Origin: Alloascoidea africana
Taxonomy: Eukaryota; Ascomycota; Alloascoideomycetes; Alloascoideales; Alloascoideaceae
NCBI GenBank assembly: GCA_030581615.1
Contig: JAKTTT010000086.1
Coordinates: 1-64,000 of the forward strand
Length of the DNA: 64,000 bases
Direction of reading: 5' to 3'
Shown in pieces: positions 52,588 to 63,336 of this stretch; the stretch's first letter is position 1; every line of letters starts with the position of its first letter. The notes below the pieces were generated by a model, which made no database searches, was not told the origin of the DNA, and saw nothing but the letters and a program-made list of their open reading frames with translations. The translations under genes and the position numbers were made by a program.

Positions 52588-54273
52588 GCTAAGCGAAGGA
52601 AAATAATCTAAACTAACTAGACGTTGAGATTTGTAAAGGTAGAAAAAATAGGTAAAGTACTAGCTCACATAATATTTGACCTGGTGATATTGACACAAAC
52701 CGGCCAACTAATAGCGGATAGAATTTGAAGGGGACCATATCACACTTAAGCACACACCTGTCTTTTAGACCCCTCCAGTCACGCTCAAAATCATACCATC
52801 AGGTCAATCTTGAGTCTAAATTGTAGTATCTTTATATCCTAAAAATTGTAGTCAGCTATGCGTTATGCTTTTAGTGGATTGCTTAGATATCAGAGAACTT
52901 CGTAGCCAGTTAGAAGATCTAAATTGCTTTCGGGTTAATCTCTTTTATTCTAGAACATAATTCGTAAATTTTGCCTAGACTTTGTTTCAACGGATGTGTT
53001 ATCAAAAACAAAGTTATGCAATAAGAAGTGCTTATCGAAGAGGCATACAGAGCATAGGAACCAAGTAAACAATCCATTTTTATTGTAATTGACGGTTTTG
53101 CAAAGGGCGTGCTTTAGTCGGCGATGAGGATTGTTTCCATAGATTCTCCAGTATGATCAGTAACTCTAAATATCAGCTATCCAATTGACTCGCACTCGGC
53201 GTTTTCAATATTTATAAGCGCATCTACTGTTTGAATGTATGCGTCTCTACTTTTTCTGGGTGGTTAAAAACTGGTGACCGATCACTAATACTTCTTTCGC
53301 CGTTTGCAAATATTAGCAAACGTTTATTGCCTTGATCAATATAGTTAGCTGCAACTAAATAAAAGCACAAAAGAACTTTCGAAGGGTTTTATCTACAACA
53401 TTACAAAAGAATCTTTTAAGAATGTTGGCAGAATGATTCTGCTGTGTAAATATACTTGGATCATAACCTGAACATAAAACATTTTAAGGACGAAACCTAA
53501 TACTTTCTTGAACGCTAATACAGATCGTGAAAAGCCAGAATCTGGAGATAACTCCTTGGAGTATATACGATGACTGTTTATTTAGCGTGAATGCTTATAC
53601 TAGTTAGGCTTTAACCTCTTAGCGTTGACAGCATCAAAACGTAGCCCTTGCCATGCATCTTTCTATAACAGTTCATATATTGCTATGAAGGAGTTGTGAC
53701 AAGCACTCAAAACATTTTACTTTGTCCGTGAGGCAAATTGGAAGGGAGCAGGGCTTGCATTCTTGTTCTCTTTTCATCTATTCCTGGAAAATATTTCCTT
53801 TTTATCGAGAGTAGATCATGATCTTCAAGGAGATTTAAGCTTTTGTTTGATTTCTTTCCAGCCTGGTCAAAATTGATCGAATCTTCCAAGTAGGTGTTTC
53901 ATAGAATGTATTTTTTCTTGCATTTTAACATCATTCAAAATTTTTACAGTATTCAAGAGAGGCATAGAAGAACTAAGATTTTTAGAGTCTATGTAGGGTG
54001 AATTGAAAATAAACTTGTCAAATATAATCAGCGTCTCCATCAACAACATGCATAACAGAATTAAAGGCACAGATCCAAAAGGGAGGCATATACAACGTAA
54101 TTGATATCTCACAATATAGTGCAAAATCGGTAGAACAGTATTTTACACTTGTAAATAGTAAGATCACACTCTCCATTTTACTATAAATGAAACAATGCCG
54201 CTAATCAATTAGCTAACTCTTTTTTGACAACTTCTCTCTTCTGTTCAACCTCGAAGGCTTACAATACAACTCA
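52588..54273. other. AT-rich intergenic region upstream of the Zn2Cys6 gene
   Basis: About 1.7 kb, with two overlapping short minus-strand frames (54124-53867 and 53889-53707) that start with TTG and show no family features. No tRNA or repeat is recognised. It is probably the long promoter of the transcription-factor gene. Confidence 0.4.
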
Positions 54274-55516
54274 ATGAATCTGGCCACGAAATCAACTTGG
54301 GTTCCACAATCTGGAAGCTCAGAAGGGGACAATACTTGTTTCACTCATAAGGCCCACAAGCAACACCGGCACCATTCGAGTTTCCAGACTAATTCAAAAC
54401 TAGATTCAAGCAACTTACATAAGAGTGCAAAAGAGACGTGCTTAAAACGACAGCGAGTCAGAAGAGCATGTAGTTCATGTAGGATGAAGAAGACCAAGGT
54501 AGAACTTTTACTCTTATCAATAAGCCTTTAAAAACTAATCATTATGTGTATAGTGTGATGGGCATCATCCTTGCCAGAGGTGTCTGACTGAAAACAAGAT
54601 ATGTACTTATCCACCCAGGGAAAGGCAAAGAGGGAAGATTTTCACATCGGAATATGTCGATCTTCTAGAAACAAGACTAGATCTAATCACAAAGGCGTTT
54701 GAAAAATTGATACGGCTAAACGTTGAAAATGCTGACCTGTCTTTTTTAAAGAATTCATTTTGGCGAAGCAATGGCAGAATCGAGCTACCCCCTGGATCGG
54801 AGCAGGACATAAATGCCAAACAGTCTCCAACATCTTCCTTCACAAGAGCACACACCGACGGAATTCACATAAATGTTAATTGGGTTATAGAAAATCTTAT
54901 TAACGGAACGCTTCCTCAAGTACAAGGGTTTGAAAATGGGATGAATAACATAAATGCAACTTGTGTTGGGGAGTTTTTACAGCATCCATCGGCTGGAAAA
55001 GGCCTGAGACCATTAAATACAGTATCACCAGATGGTGAAGACTACCAGGGAAACAACTATGTTAATAGTAGCAACTTCAACGACTCTGATTCAGATATAT
55101 CGAACAATTCTGGATTCCTGTTTAATAACAATGGAGCCTGTCTAGGCCCAATTAGTGTAAAGGGTGAGACAATTATACATTCTACGACTTCCAATTCAAA
55201 CAATTTGCCGAATTTTCCAAAAGGCAACTCGCACCCTAGCTCCTTGGCTATATCAACTCCATCGTCTTTATCATCATCTTCGTCTTCATCTGTGTCTACA
55301 TCTGTTCAGACCCCCTTGGAATATACCGAGTTTTACAGTGTTATGGCGCCTCCTGCACTTGAGAGTTATGTAAAACAGAAAGATTCTTTGAACTGTGCCC
55401 GACGAGATTATTTAAGGGTTCCTTTTGAGTATAGAATCTCCGACGCCCAGGAGATATCTGCTTCCACTACTCCTGCGGTAGGTAAAGAATCTATGTCTTT
55501 GTTCGACATGTCGTGA
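54274..55516 (+). CDS. Zn2Cys6 binuclear-cluster transcription factor
   Basis: The exons are 54274-54498 and 54554-55516, giving 395 residues. The zinc cluster reads CSSCRMKKTK then CDGHHPCQRCLTENKIC, with the CX2CX6CX5CX2CX6C spacing of the Gal4 class. A basic linker and a short dimerisation coil follow (EYVDLLETRLDLITKAFEKL). The rest is Asn/Ser-rich and disordered, with no visible fungal regulatory middle domain, so the protein is short for this class. The 55-nt intron cuts the cluster exactly before the third cysteine. Its donor, GTAGAA at 54499, is poor; an AACTAAT branch and a GTATAG acceptor are present. Reading through gives an 85-residue product with half a cluster. The target genes are unknown. 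Confidence 0.88.
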
Positions 55517-56818
55517 CAGTTTCACAAAATGCTGGACATGGTTGTTCATGCTGCTTAAACCAGCTCCAAAAAGGAGCCCAATAAAAGAGGGATGCGATTG
55601 AGGTTGAATAGATTTTTTTCTCAAACATGTGGCGCAGTGAATGCTATTAATATAATAACTTTATCTTTGTCTAGCTTGTTCAACCCTTTTGATTTCTAGA
55701 CACTAAGCGGGCTTGATTGATCTCCCAGCAGTAACATCATTTTTGAGCGTTTTTTCAACTTTGGGTAAGACATCTCACTACTGATGATGTAGTGTACCGT
55801 TTCGGTGTATTTGAAAGGCCTTTCCTTTAATCCAGAGCCATAGGGTGGTCTTTAAGTAAGAATAAGTTTGATAAATAGTCTTGAAAATTTTCAAGTTCTA
55901 TTCAACTTGGGTTTAAAAGGAGTTTATGTTTTCGTAAATTATTTAGCCCGCGATTTAAATTTGTAAGCCTGGAAATTGATATACAGCAATTGAACCATGT
56001 ATGTAGGGTGAGTTTGTTGGACACGAATTTAACACTTGATCTAACATTTTCGAGGTTCATAAATGACTACACATTCTCTGCTGTCCATAAAAACCCTAGC
56101 AAGGGGGTTCTGGCTTATTCACAGGGTCCTCAAGGTCAGAAGCCATCTAATATTTATACAGGAGGGAAGAAAACTTGGGGAATTTCAAGGACCGCTTAGT
56201 TTTTCAACTTCAAATTCAGTAAAATTTAAAAATTAAACTGATGGCGGGTGGAAACAACAATTATGTGATAATCAAACCAAACCTCACAATAAACTGTCTA
56301 CACTAAACTTTACAAATGAACCAAACAGCAGGTTTTATTATTGAAGAAACCTAAGAATTCTGGACGAGCTCCCTGAAAAAGGCGCTCATTAAATCCTCGT
56401 TTGCGCTGAGGTTTAAATCACTGAAAGCAAACGTCAATAATCAAAAGTGTCATATATACTAATAGAGGGTGCTAAGGGATGGATTGTGAGTGGAAAGATG
56501 TGCATGTTCGAAACTTTTGTTTTCCTTTTTTGGGACCCCAATACACCCATTAACCCCAGTCCATATGTCTCTTCTGGCTTTCTAGTACTCTGAACCGATT
56601 GTGACAGAACATCAGACTTGGCTGGGTATGTTAAACTCGAGATCTCAAGCTTGTTAACTTTCGGCTTCTGTGGCAAGAATATAGCTACGTTTGGAGACTT
56701 TGGCGACTAATAAGTTATAGCGCAAGAACAATCTCCTTTGCTGGAATGCTCATGTCGCCTTAATCCCTTCTGACCTTTCAGTATCTGACCACATCTCTAT
56801 TTCACTTTAGATGAAGAA
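55517..56818. other. Intergenic region upstream of the formin gene
   Basis: About 1.3 kb without a supportable gene. The sequence TTTCACTTTAG right before ATGAAGAAATG at 56811 looks like a splice acceptor and may mark a leader intron of the formin transcript. A short ATG at 56811 (stop after three codons) overlaps the formin ATG at 56819. Confidence 0.4.
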
Positions 56819-59800
56819 ATGAAACGCTTTGGACCATTCGACTCATCAGGTGCTCTACCATCATCTCGGTCAAGGTCTCCTCGCACTGTACAAGATGATC
56901 ATGACTTGTCTCCAGCTCAAGCTCACCAGAGGACGGTCTCCACATCCAGCTCTATATTTTCAAACGGATTCCGAAAGCTTTCATCTACCAGTTCTTTCTC
57001 AGCGAAAAGCAACAACTCAAACGTGATTAAGCAACAGGACATTGAACAGTCTAGACAAGCGTCACGACAGACCAGCCTTGGCTCTGCGGGCAGCGTTAGT
57101 GGCGGTAGTGGTAGTGCAGGAGCAGGAGGAAGTAGCCTTTCCAGTCTCAACATCTCTGGTCCCATCCCTATTTCTAGTCCATACGAAGCCACGTCGCCTT
57201 CTCCCCACACCCCAATATCCATAAACCACTCTCATATCCCAATCATTCAACAACAAAAGTATGACACATATAGAACCATTCCATCGTTTTATTCCTCTAC
57301 TTCGCAGTCTTCCATAATAGCAGAGCCTCCTCCACCTCCCACGATCCAAGTGGGCTCATCGGGGGGTAGCCTTAGACACGTCAAATCAAGAGTCAACTCT
57401 GACTTCAGTTTACCGACTCCGGATAATTTTGCATTCGATACAGCTTCTATAAAATCTGGAATTTCAGTAAGCAGCGGCAGCAGTGGAGGCAGCTCTAAAA
57501 AGGGTTTAAAATTAATCAGCGGCCCTCTTCCTAATTCAGGGACAGTCAATGGTAATCCCCAACAAATGGTTGCAAGAAGTCCAAGCATCCAAGAGTTTTC
57601 CCTGGAAATGCCAAGGGATGAAAAAGCGATTGAGAAAATGTTCAACGAATTGATGAAGAAACGCAACTTTCGATCTTTACCCGAAGCAGCACGTAAAGAC
57701 ATGCAAAAGTATCCTATAAACAAGAAATGGATGCTTATCCATCAGGATGCGCTTGCATCTCTTAAGCATTCTCAGAACAAGGGAAGTATGGTGAACCCAG
57801 ATTGGTATGTGATTAAGATTGTTGATAATTCTATCACAAATGCCCAACTCAACAATCTATGGGTCTCTCTTAGAACAGAGCATATTGGCTGGGTAAGGAA
57901 ATTTATCGAAGCTCAGGGTCAGATCGCTCTAGGCACGGTGTTGCAACATTTAAATGAAAGATACCAGCAAAAGACCGAAGATCTTTTGGAAAGAGAATCG
58001 CTTATCGTTCGGTGCATCAAAGCGATTTTAAACATTGCAGAAGGCGCTGAAAATGCGTTAAAAATGAAGAAAATTGTTCCTTCTCTTGCTTTATCACTTG
58101 TATCTCCAAAATTAACAACTCGTAAGCTTGTCAGCGAGATGTATATCTTTTTAACTCACTGGGATGAATCGCGAAATGGTTATGCACAAGTACTCGGGGC
58201 TTTTGATTTGCTAAGAAACTACACCGGTGGTCTTGAACGGTTTCAAACGTGGTTTGAAACGGTTGAAAAAACACTTGATGGGAGAGGTGCCATGGGGTCC
58301 ATGGTTGGTGCAAGTGAAGAACTGAGAGGTGCAACAGATAGTCAAATCGTGGAGTACTGTGTCTCAACTCTGTTACTTGCGAACACAATACTTCTATGTA
58401 CCTCTGATATTCGTGTTCGGATCCACCTTAGATCACAGTTTGAAGCCTGTGGGCTTCCTCGAATAGTTATGAAGATGAAAAGTTTAAATCATACTGCGAT
58501 CGAAGAAGAAGTTGACAGATATGATGAATCAGCAGCAGAGGACTACGAAGATTTTATCAAGTTAGAGGAAATGGACCAAATTGGGGATCTTCATGACCCT
58601 GTAGGCGTTATTCGAAATCTTTGGGATCGTGTTCGAAACACCGATGAAGAACCATATTTCTTGTCGACTGTTCAACATTTGATGTTACTGAGACAGGAAC
58701 CAAGCGAGTATACGAGAGCACGAATGTTTAGGCTCCTAGACGGTATTGTCTCAGGAATAGTTATGCAGAAAATTAGCCCTGAATCAGGACTCCAGACCAC
58801 CCTTGATATTGCTTTGGATCGTATGCTCCAGCGAATGGAAACTGATGATATCGCTAAGCGAGCAATGCTAGATGCTAAAGAAAGCGCGCGGAGAGTAGAA
58901 GGAGCGGAAGCCGAGCGAGACGAGATGGCTAGGCTGTTAGGAATTGGCACCGACGGTGTCATTGATAGGCAAAGACAAGAAATCACGGAGCAAAATGAAA
59001 TTATGGCGAAATTGCGAAGGATGAACAAGTCACTTGAAGATGACTTGGAGCAGTTGAGTAAGGCTCATCTCGAGGAAAAACAAAACCACGAATTGCAAAT
59101 TAGAGAACTGTACAAGATTGTAAACAATCAGATGACAGAGAACACACAAGGTTTATCTCTGGCAGATAAGAGAAAGAGTGATCTTCTGGATCGTGAACTG
59201 TTGTCAAATCAATTAAAGCAGCAGCTCGAGAGAAAGAAAGCAGAATACCAGCTAGATAGCCGAAAGTGGAACACCGCAAATATCCAAGTAGAACCCAATG
59301 CAAGACTGAGGGAACTTCGAGATCAAATGGAAAACATTGAACAACAAGCTAGAGAGTTAGAAATGAGCGATTTCTTTGAGAATAATCGCCAAAACGAGAT
59401 TCAAATTACATCTAAACCCGATAAGAAGCGTATTCCAAAGAAGAAGAAAAAGAAGGTTATCAAATCAATCAAGTCGCAAGTTACTAGGCATGACTTTGAG
59501 GCGTTGGAAAGGCTACAAAGCCGACTGAAAGAATTACAACAAGACAGCAATGACATTATCAAATTCGAGAGTGAGCAGGAACGAGAAGAGTTCTTGAAGA
59601 GAGAAAGGTCTGAGGCTTACTTGAGACTCAAGAACCTACACAAAGAGTATCGTGGCTTGCTTGAATTTGGATTTGATGTAGGCCTTGATTTGGATTCAGA
59701 GTTGCTGGGGGCGGGCATTAGTAAAGACAGACTTGACGAATTTCATAAAACAAGAGAGAAATCAATGGATGAAAAAGATGACAATGAAGATGAAGATCTT

Positions 59801-62704
59801 AAAAAGGCAATCAAAAGGATGGAGGATGATGGTGTGGATATTTCAACGCGGATCAAAGATGAGCTGGATGCCGTTGAAAGGCTTCGAAGTAGATTAATGA
59901 AAGACTTTGAGAAAGGAGATGCCGAACAAGTTGAGATGAGCATATATGGCAAGAAAGAAGCCAATTCTGGGGTTTCCACAAGAGATGCTCAAACAGATAG
60001 GGGAACTACTGAGGGTGATGTGGTCTTATTATCATCAAGCGAAGAAGAAATTGAGAGCGATTTTGAGTATCTTGATGGAGCAGACTCCAAACTGACTTTG
60101 AGCGAACTCGAGGCAAAATATAAGAACAAGGCACCAGGATTTGATAGTGGCCAAGTGGTGGAAAAGGCAAGATTTATTACGGTTAACTCATCAGCAGCTG
60201 ATGTTAATGCTAGAAGCATTTCTTCTGGAGCGCCAGCGTTTCTCACAGAATTAACTGAGAAGATTGCACCCATTGCACCCCTACCTTCTATTGATGTAGA
60301 AGATGAGAAAGCTGGAGACGATGATGAAACAGATGCCCAGCAACATGAAGGCACATCCAAATCTAGCGTATCCCTTCCCATTGCCAAACCTCCCGCGACA
60401 TCAGCACCACCAGCACCTCCTCCTCCACCGCCTCCTATTCCATCATTTTTACAAACAGGTTCTGGTTCCAGCTCTCCTTCACCAGTTCCGCCTCCTCCTC
60501 CCCCTCCTCCTCCTCCTCCTCCTCCTCCATCTTTTCCTGGAGGAGGTCCTCCACCGCCACCGCCTCCTCCACCACCGCCGCCACCACCACCTTTTCCCAC
60601 TGGCAAGTCAAACGCTTCAAGATCACCATCTCCTTTCTCAACATCCTCTTCTCCATTTGGCCCAAGACCAACTCGTCGCCTAAAGCAGATGCACTGGGAA
60701 AAGCTAGAGTCTGTAGATAATACTTTTTGGGCTGACTCGAAGAATGAAGCTCTTGTTAATGAACTGAAGAATACAGGCATATTTGGTGAGATTGATAAAA
60801 TATTTGCAGCTAAGGAGACCAAGAAGTTTGCAGTTCGCAAAAATCACGACGATCAAAAGCTCAGCTTCATACCTCGGGATCTGGCTCAACAATTTGGAAT
60901 TAACCTGCATACCTTTTCAAGCCTGGAAAACGAAGAAGTAATTGACAAGATTCTGACTTGCGATCCACAAGTAATGTCTAATTCAAATGTCTTGGAATTT
61001 TTAACAAAGGATGAAGTCACCGAGATTACAAACAATGTTGCTAGAAGCTTGGAACCCTACTCTACAAATTGGAGACGAAGTGATAAAACAGGCGAATATA
61101 AAGCTGATAAAGATCCTAATGAGTTAGCACGTGCTGATCGGATTTACCTCGAGTTGAGCTACAATCTACAGCATTATTGGAAATCTCGAATGAGAGCTCT
61201 ACTGATGATCACAAACTATGAGAAAGACTATTCCGATATGGTTGCAAAGCTTAAAGCTATTGATAATGCGTGTGATGCCATTAGACGATCCACGAAACTG
61301 AAGGGGATATTCGATTTGATTTTAACTGTTGGTAACTATATGAACGATGCTTCAAAACAAGCATCTGGATTTAAACTGGGAACACTACAAAGGCTTGTTT
61401 TCACGAAAGATGATAAGAACAGTATGACCTTTTTGCATTTTTTGGAGAAAGTTGTACGCAGAAACTTCCCCGATATGCTAAAGGTTATGGGTGACCTGTC
61501 TGATGTTCTCTCAGCCGCCAAAATTTCAATCGAACAGGTTCAGAATGACTGCAGGGCGTTTATAAAGTCGGTTCAAAATACTCAACAATCAATAGATATT
61601 GGGAATTTAAGTGATCCCACTCAATTCCACCCCAAAGATAGGGTGCTCAAGTTGGTTTTACCAGTTTTACCTTCTGCGCGTAAAAAGTGTGAACTAATGG
61701 ATGATCAACTAAAAACAACGATCACTGAGTTTGACAAACTGATGCGCTATTTTGGGGAAGATACAACTGATCCTATTTCGCGAAATTCGTTCTTCCAAAA
61801 GTTTGCAAATTTTATCAATGAGTTGAAACGTGTGAATAAGGAGAATATGGTGAAGGAAGAGGAGGAAAGAGCATACCAGCTAAGAAAGAGAATGATTGAG
61901 AGACCAAAACGAATAGATCAACTAGAAAAGGGTAAAGACGATCCAGGTGCCTCATCAGGAAATGGCGGTGTTGCTGTTATGGATACGTTATTGGAGAAGT
62001 TGAAAGCTAAAGGCCCTAGAATTGATGGGTCTTCCGCTAGGAAGAGAGCAATGGCTAGGAAGCACATGTTGGAAAACAAGAGAAACCTTGCTGGAAAAGC
62101 GGCTGCAGGAACTACAGTAACGCCGGCTTCTACTTCACCGGCAGCCAACGACCCTCCTAGTGAATCTTCAGCTCCAGAGGATACTCTACACATTGATGTG
62201 AAAAGAGCGAAGGATTTGATGCAAGAGGGAAATGAAAGGGGCAAACATGAAACTCCAGATACCGCGCCAACTATGAATGAAAATGACATTACTCCTCCAG
62301 CTATGAACGACCCTCCTAAAACTTCACTAGGTGCGGAGTTTGATAAAGCAGATGTAGGATCTAGAGCAAGAGACCTACTGAAAGAGCTAAGATCGAACGC
62401 GGCCATCTCTGCTATCAACACATCATCTTCAGGTGCAGGCTCTTCATTAGAACATCACCACAATGCAAGAACCCGGATGCAAAGGTTTCGAAAGCCACAG
62501 GGCTTAAAAGGTGAGATTGGGAGCCGAAGTAGAAGCCGAAACAGAACTCCAGACTTGGAAGAAAAAGAGGTAGAGAAAGATCTCATTAAAGACAAAGATA
62601 ATGGTGATACCCATCTCCACAAGGATGAAAGTGGTAAGGAGAGTTTAGGAGCACTGGACGCATCAATTTCTTTAGAGGTAGAAAACACCGATAAGGGTCA
62701 TTAA
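56819..62704 (+). CDS. BNI1: Bni1-type formin, actin nucleator
   Basis: A single exon of 1961 residues (yeast Bni1 has 1953). A disordered Ser-rich N-terminus (1-260) is followed by the Rho-binding/FH3 region (about 265-700; MFNELMKKRNFRSLPEAARK, RKLVSEMYIFLTHWD) and coiled coils (about 740-870). A further charged coil ends with an acidic stretch. FH1 at about 1190-1262 has several proline runs, the longest with 14 or more prolines, for profilin binding. FH2 spans about 1282-1690: RRLKQMHWEKLES, the post motif GNYMNDASKQASGFKLGTLQ and LTVGNYM. The C-terminal basic segment RKRAMARKHMLENKR may be the autoinhibitory or nuclear-binding tail. It nucleates actin cables downstream of Rho1/Cdc42. Confidence 0.96.
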   Translation: MKRFGPFDSSGALPSSRSRSPRTVQDDHDLSPAQAHQRTVSTSSSIFSNGFRKLSSTSSFSAKSNNSNVIKQQDIEQSRQASRQTSLGSAGSVSGGSGSAGAGGSSLSSLNISGPIPISSPYEATSPSPHTPISINHSHIPIIQQQKYDTYRTIPSFYSSTSQSSIIAEPPPPPTIQVGSSGGSLRHVKSRVNSDFSLPTPDNFAFDTASIKSGISVSSGSSGGSSKKGLKLISGPLPNSGTVNGNPQQMVARSPSIQEFSLEMPRDEKAIEKMFNELMKKRNFRSLPEAARKDMQKYPINKKWMLIHQDALASLKHSQNKGSMVNPDWYVIKIVDNSITNAQLNNLWVSLRTEHIGWVRKFIEAQGQIALGTVLQHLNERYQQKTEDLLERESLIVRCIKAILNIAEGAENALKMKKIVPSLALSLVSPKLTTRKLVSEMYIFLTHWDESRNGYAQVLGAFDLLRNYTGGLERFQTWFETVEKTLDGRGAMGSMVGASEELRGATDSQIVEYCVSTLLLANTILLCTSDIRVRIHLRSQFEACGLPRIVMKMKSLNHTAIEEEVDRYDESAAEDYEDFIKLEEMDQIGDLHDPVGVIRNLWDRVRNTDEEPYFLSTVQHLMLLRQEPSEYTRARMFRLLDGIVSGIVMQKISPESGLQTTLDIALDRMLQRMETDDIAKRAMLDAKESARRVEGAEAERDEMARLLGIGTDGVIDRQRQEITEQNEIMAKLRRMNKSLEDDLEQLSKAHLEEKQNHELQIRELYKIVNNQMTENTQGLSLADKRKSDLLDRELLSNQLKQQLERKKAEYQLDSRKWNTANIQVEPNARLRELRDQMENIEQQARELEMSDFFENNRQNEIQITSKPDKKRIPKKKKKKVIKSIKSQVTRHDFEALERLQSRLKELQQDSNDIIKFESEQEREEFLKRERSEAYLRLKNLHKEYRGLLEFGFDVGLDLDSELLGAGISKDRLDEFHKTREKSMDEKDDNEDEDLKKAIKRMEDDGVDISTRIKDELDAVERLRSRLMKDFEKGDAEQVEMSIYGKKEANSGVSTRDAQTDRGTTEGDVVLLSSSEEEIESDFEYLDGADSKLTLSELEAKYKNKAPGFDSGQVVEKARFITVNSSAADVNARSISSGAPAFLTELTEKIAPIAPLPSIDVEDEKAGDDDETDAQQHEGTSKSSVSLPIAKPPATSAPPAPPPPPPPIPSFLQTGSGSSSPSPVPPPPPPPPPPPPPPSFPGGGPPPPPPPPPPPPPPPFPTGKSNASRSPSPFSTSSSPFGPRPTRRLKQMHWEKLESVDNTFWADSKNEALVNELKNTGIFGEIDKIFAAKETKKFAVRKNHDDQKLSFIPRDLAQQFGINLHTFSSLENEEVIDKILTCDPQVMSNSNVLEFLTKDEVTEITNNVARSLEPYSTNWRRSDKTGEYKADKDPNELARADRIYLELSYNLQHYWKSRMRALLMITNYEKDYSDMVAKLKAIDNACDAIRRSTKLKGIFDLILTVGNYMNDASKQASGFKLGTLQRLVFTKDDKNSMTFLHFLEKVVRRNFPDMLKVMGDLSDVLSAAKISIEQVQNDCRAFIKSVQNTQQSIDIGNLSDPTQFHPKDRVLKLVLPVLPSARKKCELMDDQLKTTITEFDKLMRYFGEDTTDPISRNSFFQKFANFINELKRVNKENMVKEEEERAYQLRKRMIERPKRIDQLEKGKDDPGASSGNGGVAVMDTLLEKLKAKGPRIDGSSARKRAMARKHMLENKRNLAGKAAAGTTVTPASTSPAANDPPSESSAPEDTLHIDVKRAKDLMQEGNERGKHETPDTAPTMNENDITPPAMNDPPKTSLGAEFDKADVGSRARDLLKELRSNAAISAINTSSSGAGSSLEHHHNARTRMQRFRKPQGLKGEIGSRSRSRNRTPDLEEKEVEKDLIKDKDNGDTHLHKDESGKESLGALDASISLEVENTDKGH

Positions 62705-63336
62705 TTATATTTATTTATCTTCTCATGCTATGCTATCGATGATTTCTCAGTTTTATACCCCAATCACTTTTCAGTATCATTTTTAACCTCTCTCGTTTAA
62801 GCGTCTAGTCAAGGTGTACTTTTAATTGATAGTGAAATATAGTGGTTATAATAATGTGTTCATAGATTATAACTTGTATATTGAAGCAGCCTATCATTCG
62901 AGACTATACATCAGGAATCTGAGATTTATTACTTACTACCCAACGGACTGGGGTGCAAGGTCAAAACCTTGTAGTATGAGGTTGCTAAAGGATCTTGTTA
63001 TCAAAAATAAGTCCGAGTTCTCAAAAGCAAAAACAGAACAGTCTTCTAGGGATACTGGCAAACTAGAAAATAATCGAAACATGGAGTTTGCAAAAGATCA
63101 TCCACGAAAGCCTCTAGTGAGTCTTTGGAGCTGGTATGAGAAGCGTCTACGAGATCATAGTTTAACCGGAATATTTCTGATTCCTAGGTTACTAGAGTAC
63201 AGTTCTGTGTATAGAAACTCCTTTAAAACAATGCAACGTAAGTCAAGAGACATTAATTAAGTCTGACAAATCCAATGCCAATCTACATAAAAATAAACTT
63301 GCCCAAAAGGCAATACGTTTTTCCATAACCGATAAA
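62705..63336. other. Intergenic region between the formin and permease 3' ends
   Basis: About 630 bp. A 144-codon open stretch at 62826-63260 starts with TTG; from its first ATG near 62976 only about 95 codons remain (MRLLKDLVIKNKSEFSK...). No family is recognised and I do not call it a gene. Confidence 0.35.

Noticed and set aside
53707-54124. Two overlapping minus-strand frames that might be exons of one gene
   Set aside because: Both start with TTG and I found no donor/acceptor pair that joins them in frame.
59989-60840. 283-codon minus-strand Gly-rich frame and a 126-codon plus frame
   Set aside because: These are the antisense and shifted readings of the formin proline runs.
62826-63260. 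144-codon plus-strand frame between the formin and permease
   Set aside because: It begins with TTG, the ATG-started part is under 100 codons, and nothing resembles a known family.
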